A stretch of 64,000 nucleotides of DNA, taken from contig NZ_CP017718.1 in NCBI RefSeq assembly GCF_001854405.1, positions 1,798,001 to 1,862,000 of the forward strand. The letters run 5' to 3'. Shown in pieces: positions 57,774 to 64,000 of this stretch. The stretch's first letter is position 1, and the number at the start of each line of letters is the position of its first letter. Under the pieces are notes generated by a model that was given only the letters and a program-made list of their open reading frames with translations, searched no databases and was not told the DNA's origin. Source of the DNA: Hyphomonas sp. Mor2. GTDB taxonomy: Bacteria; Pseudomonadota; Alphaproteobacteria; Caulobacterales; Hyphomonadaceae. The position numbers and the translations under genes are program-made.

Positions 57774-59426
57774 CTAGGCCGCGCGGACCCAGACGCCCGT
57801 TCGCTTCGGCAAGACATTGTTGTTTAGCAGGTTTTCCTTAAGAGGCCTTGAAGACAGAATGACAGTATTTCCACTCACGAGACCCGCCGGGATGGCATAA
57901 TCCTCATCGCCGAAATTGAACAGAGCCAGGTCCGCCTCACCCTCGAACTCGCGCCTGATGATCAGCACGGACTCCTGTCCCGACTCAATGAAGGTCATCG
58001 CGCCCCGCACGATTGCCGGCTGGCGCTTTCGCACGCTCAGCAATTCGGTCGTGAACCGCAGCATGCTGTCATTGCCCTGCTGCTGATCGATAGACAGTTT
58101 GGCGTGCGCCGGATCAACAGGCAGCCACGGCTCGCCACTGGAGAAGCCGGCATTCACGCGATCTGAATGCCAGGGCATCGGCGTGCGCGCGCCATCGCGC
58201 CCCAGCGTTTTCGGCCAGTTTGAAATCGCCTCCGGATCCTTCAGTCGCGAATAGGGCACATGCGCCTGCGGCAAGCCGAGCTCCTCGCCCTGATAGACAA
58301 TCGGTGTGCCGCGCAAGCTGACCAGCAGCATCAGATAGAGGCGCGCCATCTCGTCGCGATGCTCTTCTGCGGCCCAGCGCGTCACCGCCCGCGGTGCATC
58401 ATGATTGGAGAAGGCCCAGCTTGGCCACCCCTCCCCTTCGCTCTGATCCCACTGCAAGGCTGAGCGCATGACGCGCGGCGCATCCAGATCAGGCGCATAG
58501 AGGAAATCGAAATTGTAAGCAGAGTTCAGCCGCGCGCTCCCCGCCGTGAACGCCTTCATCTCGTCGATCGGGTCTGGCCCACCCACTTCCGCCACCGTGA
58601 ACGTGTTGGAATACTCATCCATCATGGCGCGAAACTTCTCAATGAAATCGACGATTTCCGGCTGAGACATATTGTATTTGTGCAGCTGCATATCGAACGG
58701 CCGGGTCGCCTCGAACGCGGATACACCGGAGGGCGGATTGTCCCGCAACTGCCGGTCATGCATGGCAAAGTTCAGCGCATCGAGCCGGAACCCGTCGACG
58801 CCGCGATCCAGCCAGAACCGCCCGGCGGCGATGACCGCTTCCTGCACTTCCGGATTATAGAGATTGAGGTCCGGTTGCTCCTTCAGGAAGTTGTGGAAAT
58901 AGTACTGGCTGCGCCGCGCATCCCACTCCCAGCATGACCCGCCAAACACGGACTGCCAGTTGGTCGGCGGCGATCCATCGGATTTCGGATCCGCCCAGAC
59001 ATACCAGTCCGACCGCGGATTGTCGCGGCTGGACCGGCTCTCAATGAACCAGTCATGATGGTCAGACGTGTGCGAATAGACCTGGTCGATGATGACTTTC
59101 AGTCCGAGCGCATGGGCCCGCTCAACAATCGCATCGAAATCATCCAGCGTGCCGAAAATCGGGTCGACCCCACAAAAATCGGCGACGTCATATCCATAAT
59201 CCGCCATTGGCGAGGTGAAGAATGGCGAGATCCAGATTCCGTCCACGCCGAGGCCGGCAATATGCTCCAGCCCGTTCAGGACACCCTTGAGATCCCCGAT
59301 CCCGTCGCCATTCGTATCGAGGAAGCTGCGCGGATAGACCTGATAGATCACCGCCCCCTTCCACCAGGGCATACTGGGCATTGATTTCTGCAGAACCGAG
59401 TCCGCCGAATCCGAAGACTTGATCAT
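57774..59426 (-). CDS. GH13 alpha-glucosidase / oligo-1,6-glucosidase-like
   Basis: 550 residues, no signal peptide, so cytoplasmic. WWKGAVIYQVYPRSFLDTNG, GISPFFT-like WISPFFTSPMADYGYDV, IIDQVYSHTSDHHDWF, nucleophile in DGFRLDALNF, acid/base Glu in TVAEVGG, and FSNHDAPR are all present, matching the GH13_23-like alpha-glucosidases of alphaproteobacteria. It would hydrolyse imported maltodextrins to glucose. ATG 59426 overlaps the amylase stop by ATGA. The regulator follows after 17 bases. Confidence 0.92.
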   Translation of the reverse strand: MIKSSDSADSVLQKSMPSMPWWKGAVIYQVYPRSFLDTNGDGIGDLKGVLNGLEHIAGLGVDGIWISPFFTSPMADYGYDVADFCGVDPIFGTLDDFDAIVERAHALGLKVIIDQVYSHTSDHHDWFIESRSSRDNPRSDWYVWADPKSDGSPPTNWQSVFGGSCWEWDARRSQYYFHNFLKEQPDLNLYNPEVQEAVIAAGRFWLDRGVDGFRLDALNFAMHDRQLRDNPPSGVSAFEATRPFDMQLHKYNMSQPEIVDFIEKFRAMMDEYSNTFTVAEVGGPDPIDEMKAFTAGSARLNSAYNFDFLYAPDLDAPRVMRSALQWDQSEGEGWPSWAFSNHDAPRAVTRWAAEEHRDEMARLYLMLLVSLRGTPIVYQGEELGLPQAHVPYSRLKDPEAISNWPKTLGRDGARTPMPWHSDRVNAGFSSGEPWLPVDPAHAKLSIDQQQGNDSMLRFTTELLSVRKRQPAIVRGAMTFIESGQESVLIIRREFEGEADLALFNFGDEDYAIPAGLVSGNTVILSSRPLKENLLNNNVLPKRTGVWVRAA

Positions 59427-61333
59427 TCCGCAACCTCGAACTGTGATTTGCAAACCAGGACATCGAGCGCCGGAACGCTCATCGCATAGCTGCCGGGTGC
59501 GGTGGCATTGACCGCGCAATCCCCGAGCAGCGCCGAGAAGATTTCTGAACGTCCATCGACGGCGACATTGATCGTCTGATTCTCGGCCTCGGCATTGATC
59601 GCAACAACGATTTCCGTGCCGCTCTCATAATCCATTCTGGAGAAGGCAAACACGCTGTCCTCGCGATGCGCCAGACGGGTGAGCTGCTCGCCGCGCCGGA
59701 TGGCCGGCTCAGCCGTTCGGATTCGCGCGAACTCTGCGATCGCCTGGTACAGCGGATGCTCGGTGTCGAAATTGCTGTCTGCCGTGGTCGCCTCTGTCGC
59801 GATCAGGTCATTGTCATTGTACAGATCGGTCTGGCTCGGGAACATGTTCTCACGCGCCAGGCGGTCGCCGCCATCAGACACGAAGCCCTGCTCATCGCCA
59901 TAATAGACCGTCGGCACACCGCGCCCGAAAAACATCAGCGCATTGGCCAGGCGGACGCGGGCGAACAGCTCGTCATCACTCATGTCCGGATGGGTTTCGC
60001 GCAGGAAACCAGCGAACCGGCCCATATCGTGATTGCCGAGGAAGGTCGGCAGCTGGCGCGCCGTCTCGGCGCCTTTCGCATAGACCGCATCGGCCCGGTA
60101 CAGCTCTTCCATATGAAGGCCCGGCTTGCCCTCAACGATCAGGCCGCGCGCGCTCGACTGGAAGGCAAAGTCCAGGACCGTCGGCAAGCCCGCCACGGTC
60201 GTGAAGCGCGCCAGGTCCTGTGGCTTCTGGCCATCGACATAGACTTCACCGAAGACATGGAAATGGTCGATCCCGAGATCGCTCGCATGGTCCAGAATGG
60301 CGGGCGCGAATTGCTGCCAGAACTCGTCGCGGACATGTTTGGCCGTGTCGATGCGGAAGCCATCGACGCCATAATTGGTGATCCAGTCCTTGTAGATGTC
60401 GATCATGCCCTCGACGACAACCGGGTGCGCGGTGTTGAGATCATCAAGCCCGGCAAAATCGCCATAGAGCGAATCCTCATCGATGAAATCAGTGTCGCCG
60501 CGATTGTGATAATAGATCGGGTCGTTCAACCACTCGGGCACTTTCACGCCCTCGAACTGGTCCGGCACGAAGGGCGTATAGGCCCAGGTCGGATCGGTCA
60601 GCCTGGCGAAATTCTCTGCGGTCTGATGCACCGCATCATCGCCCAGGAAGCCGGCATTTATGGAGGCCCCATCGGCGGCGCGACGAGTCCAGGGATAGTC
60701 GCCCAGATAACGATACTTGCAGCTGAAGGTCGGCCCGCCCGTCACCGCCGGGTCGTGACACTCGCGATAGGCGATAATGTCCGCGGTGTGATTGGTGATG
60801 ATGTCCATATAGACTTTCATGCCGCGCGCATGGGCGGCATCGACGAAGGTCTTGAAATCCTCGCGCGTACCAATGTGCGGATCGACATTGGTGAAGTCGG
60901 TGATCCAGTAGCCATGATATCCGGACGATTCGAGGCCTTCCGGCCCCTGGACCGGATTGTTCTCGAAGATCGGCGTCAGCCAGATCGCGGTCATGCCGAG
61001 TCCCTGAATATAGTCGAGGCGCTGGGTCAGCCCTTTCAGGTCACCGCCATGATAGAAGCCGAAATCCGTCGGATCGAATCCATCCTTGAGGCGTCCGCCC
61101 TCAATACCGCCGCGATCATTTCCCGCGTCACCATTCTCGAACCGGTCCGGCAGAACAAAATAGATGATCTCGTCTTCAATTCTGCGATTCTCGACGGGCG
61201 CTGTCTGTGCCTCGGCGGACGGCACGATTTGAACCCCGGCCTCCCCCTCATTCGCGGCGGCACAGGCCGCCAGCGCACCTGACAGACTGAGCGCGACCAC
61301 ACTTCCGAAAACCCTTAAATCGGCGCCTCGCAT
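59423..61333 (-). CDS. GH13 alpha-amylase, lipoprotein
   Basis: 636 residues with a lipobox LAAC (about residue 24). DEIIYFVLPDRFENGDAGND, YHGGDLKGLTQRLDYIQGLG, IWLTPIFENNP, DIITNHTAD, nucleophile in VDGFRIDTAKH, acid/base Glu in HVFGEVY, and FLGNHDMGRF give a complete GH13 catalytic set with a C-terminal beta domain. It acts at the cell surface or in the periplasm on starch-like glucan. ATG 61333 has GGGAGGAT upstream. It is divergent from GH97 across a 186-base control region. Confidence 0.92.
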   Translation of the reverse strand: MRGADLRVFGSVVALSLSGALAACAAANEGEAGVQIVPSAEAQTAPVENRRIEDEIIYFVLPDRFENGDAGNDRGGIEGGRLKDGFDPTDFGFYHGGDLKGLTQRLDYIQGLGMTAIWLTPIFENNPVQGPEGLESSGYHGYWITDFTNVDPHIGTREDFKTFVDAAHARGMKVYMDIITNHTADIIAYRECHDPAVTGGPTFSCKYRYLGDYPWTRRAADGASINAGFLGDDAVHQTAENFARLTDPTWAYTPFVPDQFEGVKVPEWLNDPIYYHNRGDTDFIDEDSLYGDFAGLDDLNTAHPVVVEGMIDIYKDWITNYGVDGFRIDTAKHVRDEFWQQFAPAILDHASDLGIDHFHVFGEVYVDGQKPQDLARFTTVAGLPTVLDFAFQSSARGLIVEGKPGLHMEELYRADAVYAKGAETARQLPTFLGNHDMGRFAGFLRETHPDMSDDELFARVRLANALMFFGRGVPTVYYGDEQGFVSDGGDRLARENMFPSQTDLYNDNDLIATEATTADSNFDTEHPLYQAIAEFARIRTAEPAIRRGEQLTRLAHREDSVFAFSRMDYESGTEIVVAINAEAENQTINVAVDGRSEIFSALLGDCAVNATAPGSYAMSVPALDVLVCKSQFEVAE

Positions 61334-61386
61334 AGCATCCTCCCGCGGCATAGGTTATAATTGCCTTTGACTCATTCTTTTCATCA

Positions 61387-61398
61387 TTTTGCAAAGCT
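61387..61398. promoter_or_regulatory. TTTTGCAAAGCT half-operator near the amylase promoter
   Basis: Shares TTTGCAAAGCT with operator candidate 1 at 56670, but the second arm is degraded (GACAAG). It lies 54-65 bases upstream of the amylase start. Confidence 0.4.
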
Positions 61399-61463
61399 GA
61401 CAAGCCGATTTTGCGTGCTTGCGCCCCACTTTTGCTCAGTCGTTTCGATTTTCAGCGATTTTG

Positions 61464-61481
61464 ATTGCAATGATTTGCAAT
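61464..61481. promoter_or_regulatory. LacI-type operator candidate upstream of GH97
   Basis: ATTGCAATGATTTGCAAT: perfect 7-base arms around TGAT. It is placed 39-56 bases before the GH97 ATG and is closest in sequence to the site before the P450 gene. Confidence 0.65.
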
Positions 61482-61519
61482 GCCATGATACTCACGCGCA
61501 AACGATATTGGAGGACCCC

Positions 61520-63631
61520 ATGCGCCACTTCATGCTTGCGGCACTATCCGGCCTGGCAATCACGCTTTCCGGCTGCTCGACCCCGCCCGAGTCTTCCAGC
61601 CCAGCCAGCCCCACCGCCGAGCCCATCGTCGCGCCCGCCGCCGGGCCCACTGAAGAAGATGCAAGCGAACGTTTTGCCGTCACCAACTCCCCGTCCGGCG
61701 ATCTCGAGTTTGCTCTGATCACCAAGGACGGAAACCTCTCCTGGAGCGCCAAATGGCGCGGCGAGTATATTGTCGAACCCTCCGCCCTCGGGCTCGTCTT
61801 TGATACCGGCCGGGACCTCAATCGCGACATGCGCTTTCGCATCTATGCCTTCGATGGCGCCGACGAGACCTGGGAACAGCCCTGGGGCGAGCGCCAGTTC
61901 GTTCGCAATTACTATAATGAGATGCACGTCCAGCTCGAATATTTCGACGGCACGCCAGCCATGACGATCCGTGCCCGCGTTTACAATGACGGCCTCGGCT
62001 TCCGCTATGAGGTGCCCGACACCGGCGCGCGCCAGATCACGGATGAACTGACAGAGTTTCGCATCAGCCCGGACGCCAAAACCTGGTGGATCCCGGCGGC
62101 AGGATGGAACCGCTATGAGGAACTTTACCAGACCAGCGAGATGCGGGCCGTGCACCGGGCCCACACGCCGATCACTCTGGAGCTGCCAGAGGGCGGCCCG
62201 TTCGTCTCCATTCATGAAGCCGCGCTGGTCGACTATGCGGGCATGTGGCTGAACCAGCGCCGCCCCGGCACGCTGGAGGCCGAGCTCGCGCCCTGGTCAG
62301 ATGGCAGCAAGGTGAAAGTCGACGGCGCCTTCGTGACACCGTGGCGCACGCTGCAAGTGTCGGACACCGCCGCCGGGCTCGCCAATTCGGATCTGATCCT
62401 GAACCTCAACGAACCGAATGCGCTCGGCGATGTCTCCTGGGCCAAGCCGAGCAAATATATCGGCATCTGGTGGTGCATGCATATCAATGAATGCACCTGG
62501 GGCTCGGGCGAGAGTCACGGCGCCACGACCGACCGCACAAAGGCCTATATCGACTTCGCCGCGGAGCATGGCTTTGACGGCGTTCTCGTCGAAGGCTGGA
62601 ATTATGGCTGGGATGGTGACTGGTTCTCGAATGGCGAGATTTTCAGCTTTACCGAAGCCTATGCCGATTTCGACATCGAAGCCCTCTCCGTCTATGCCGC
62701 CGAGCGAGATGTCTACCTGATCGGCCACCACGAAACCTCCGGCGCCATCACCAATTATGAAAAGCAGATCGAAGACGCCTATGCGCTTTATGAACGGCTC
62801 GGCATTCCAGCCATCAAGACCGGCTATGTCGCCGATGGCGGCGAGATCACTCGCCGGGACGCGGACGGCAAGGTCCACAAGGAATGGCATGACGGGCAGT
62901 TTGCCGTGGACCACCACCTGCGCGCCCTGAAGCTCGCGGCGCAGCACAAGATTGCCATCAATGCGCACGAACCGGTCAAGGATACCGGCCTGCGCCGAAC
63001 CTATCCCAATGCCTTCTCTCGCGAAGGCGCGCGCGGTCAGGAATATAATGCCTGGGGGCAACCGCCAAACGACCCGGCCCACACCACCATCCTGCCCTTC
63101 ACGCGCATGCTCTCCGGCCCAATGGATTTCACGCCGGGGATCATGGATCTGAATTTCGGCCAGCTGGTCACCGAAGACCCGCGCGTCCAGACCACGCTCG
63201 CCAAGCAGCTCGCCCTCTATGTCCTGCTGCACAGCCCGATCCAGATGGCGGCCGACCTGCCGCGCAATTATGAAGCCCAGCCGGAAGCGTTTGAGTTCAT
63301 CAAACAGGTGCCGGTCGACTGGAGCGAGTCGATCATGCTGGACGGCTATCCCGGCGACTTCGCGGTGATGGCGCGCAAGGACCGCAACTCGAACGCCTGG
63401 TACCTTGGCGCGGTCTCGGACGAAGAAGCGCGCACCGTGGAGGTCAGCCTCGATTTTCTCGACAGCTTTGCCTATGAGGCGCAAATCTATCAGGACGGCG
63501 CAGACGCGGACTGGAAGACCAATCCCTATCCGCTGGAGCTTGCCTTTCAGACCGCACAGAAGGGCGACACGCTGACCCTCAACCTGGCGGCAGGTGGCGG
63601 CACCGCCATCGCCTTCATCCCAGTCGAATAG
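61520..63631 (+). CDS. GH97 alpha-glucosidase, lipoprotein (SusB-like)
   Basis: 703 residues with lipobox LSGC (Cys 20). N-terminal beta-sandwich (about 50-290), then a TIM barrel: YIGIWWCMHINECTWGSG, DGVLVEGWNYGWDGDWF, AINAHEPVKDTGLRRTYPN and REGARGQEYNAW, and a C-terminal beta domain ending GGTAIAFIPVE. Both Glu-containing motifs (HEP... and GQEYN) found in inverting, SusB-type GH97 enzymes are present, which argues for alpha-glucosidase over the retaining alpha-galactosidase branch. GGAGG lies before ATG 61520; frames further upstream lack a signal peptide. It is divergent from the amylase operon. Confidence 0.92.
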   Translation: MRHFMLAALSGLAITLSGCSTPPESSSPASPTAEPIVAPAAGPTEEDASERFAVTNSPSGDLEFALITKDGNLSWSAKWRGEYIVEPSALGLVFDTGRDLNRDMRFRIYAFDGADETWEQPWGERQFVRNYYNEMHVQLEYFDGTPAMTIRARVYNDGLGFRYEVPDTGARQITDELTEFRISPDAKTWWIPAAGWNRYEELYQTSEMRAVHRAHTPITLELPEGGPFVSIHEAALVDYAGMWLNQRRPGTLEAELAPWSDGSKVKVDGAFVTPWRTLQVSDTAAGLANSDLILNLNEPNALGDVSWAKPSKYIGIWWCMHINECTWGSGESHGATTDRTKAYIDFAAEHGFDGVLVEGWNYGWDGDWFSNGEIFSFTEAYADFDIEALSVYAAERDVYLIGHHETSGAITNYEKQIEDAYALYERLGIPAIKTGYVADGGEITRRDADGKVHKEWHDGQFAVDHHLRALKLAAQHKIAINAHEPVKDTGLRRTYPNAFSREGARGQEYNAWGQPPNDPAHTTILPFTRMLSGPMDFTPGIMDLNFGQLVTEDPRVQTTLAKQLALYVLLHSPIQMAADLPRNYEAQPEAFEFIKQVPVDWSESIMLDGYPGDFAVMARKDRNSNAWYLGAVSDEEARTVEVSLDFLDSFAYEAQIYQDGADADWKTNPYPLELAFQTAQKGDTLTLNLAAGGGTAIAFIPVE

Positions 63632-63644
63632 AGGCGCGCGAACA

Positions 63645-64000
63645 ATGATCCGAACACTCCCCCTCCTCGCCCTCGCCGTCTTCCTCGGTGCCTGTGATAC
63701 GAGCACGCCAGCGGAAGCCCCGGAAGCGGCAGCGCCGACTCCGGCACCGACGCCGGCCCAACTGGTCGAGCATTTGGACTTCCCGTCCACCCATGTTCAG
63801 CCGCGCCAGCTGACCATTTACCTGCCCGCGGGCTATCATGCTGATGGTGAGCAAACCTATCCCGTCATCTATGCGCATGACGGGCAGAACCTGTTCATGC
63901 CGGGCTTCTCCTATGGCGGCGTCGAATGGGGCCTGGACGAAGCCGCCAGCAAGCTGTTCGCAGACGGCGATGCGCGCCCGGCCATCATTGTCGGCATCTG
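63645..64000 (+). CDS. Alpha/beta-hydrolase (esterase D-like) lipoprotein, 3'-truncated
   Basis: The frame opens at ATG 63645, 13 bases after the GH97 stop, and runs off the window after 118 codons. MIRTLPLLALAVFLGACD is a lipoprotein signal with Cys 17; a Pro/Ala/Glu-rich linker follows, then RQLTIYLPAGYHAD and YPVIYAHDGQNLF, the opening of the putative esterase (esterase D/Fes-like) domain with its GQNLF segment. The catalytic Ser, Asp and His would lie beyond the window. It is probably cotranscribed with GH97 and may remove acyl groups from a decorated glucan. Confidence 0.8.
   Translation, partial: MIRTLPLLALAVFLGACDTSTPAEAPEAAAPTPAPTPAQLVEHLDFPSTHVQPRQLTIYLPAGYHADGEQTYPVIYAHDGQNLFMPGFSYGGVEWGLDEAASKLFADGDARPAIIVGI

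Noticed and set aside
59666-61282. 538-codon plus-strand open frame
   Set aside because: Antisense to the lipoprotein amylase, which has all GH13 catalytic motifs.
62297-63790. 497-codon minus-strand open frame
   Set aside because: Antisense to GH97 and the start of the esterase gene; no recognisable domain or start signal.

Overview
The window looks like chromosome of a marine, GC-rich alphaproteobacterium of the Caulobacterales/Maricaulales type. This is an inference from large TonB-dependent receptors with neighbouring tryptophan-halogenase-like flavoproteins, many lipoprotein hydrolases, LacI/LysR-controlled uptake loci, and GGAGG-type ribosome binding sites. I see no rRNA, tRNA, CRISPR array, transposase, integrase or phage gene. 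Forty-one coding sequences are called; the first and last run off the window.

Layout. (1) 1-6370: two paralogous sortilin-like (VPS10/BNR) beta-propeller proteins in opposite orientation, with a small barrel-like protein and a PepSY membrane protein between them. (2) 6530-9545: a DUF1254/DUF1214 protein and a fatty acid hydroxylase, divergent from a Crp/Fnr regulator whose start codon abuts a 22-bp palindrome. (3) 9553-20740: a LysR-controlled operon of TonB receptor, D-amino acid dehydrogenase, M14 carboxypeptidase, D-aminoacylase, glutamate/dicarboxylate-type symporter and CapA-like lipoprotein. It looks like scavenging of D-amino-acid or gamma-glutamyl peptides. (4) 20977-25554: a glucosylglycerate module with a glycerate-kinase/phosphatase fusion, glucosyl-3-phosphoglycerate synthase and a GH13 phosphorylase. 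(5) 25847-28948: sulfotransferase, beta-propeller lipoprotein and NTF2-like protein. (6) 29086-32214: biotin genes bioA and bioFD.

(7) 32229-43318 is the most unusual region. It is a minus-strand six-gene block encoding a TPR-like lipoprotein, a coiled-coil membrane protein, a TerB-like protein, a pentapeptide-repeat protein ending in an ion-channel-like pore, a TIR-domain protein, and a membrane-anchored STAND NTPase with two seven-bladed WD40 propellers predicted to lie in the periplasm. This looks like an envelope-facing NTP-dependent conflict or stress-signalling system.

(8) 43550-64000: an HCCA-isomerase-like protein, then a carbohydrate locus. It holds a formylglycine-generating enzyme with its sulfatase, a cytochrome P450 cotranscribed with a GH13 enzyme, a DUF6445 protein, two halogenase-like flavoproteins, a TonB receptor, a LacI regulator, two more GH13 enzymes, a GH97 alpha-glucosidase and an esterase. 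Related 18-bp TTTGCA/TTGCAA operator-like sites lie upstream of the sulfatase, P450, GH97 and receptor genes. They suggest one regulon acting on an alpha-glucan, possibly sulfated or O-methylated.
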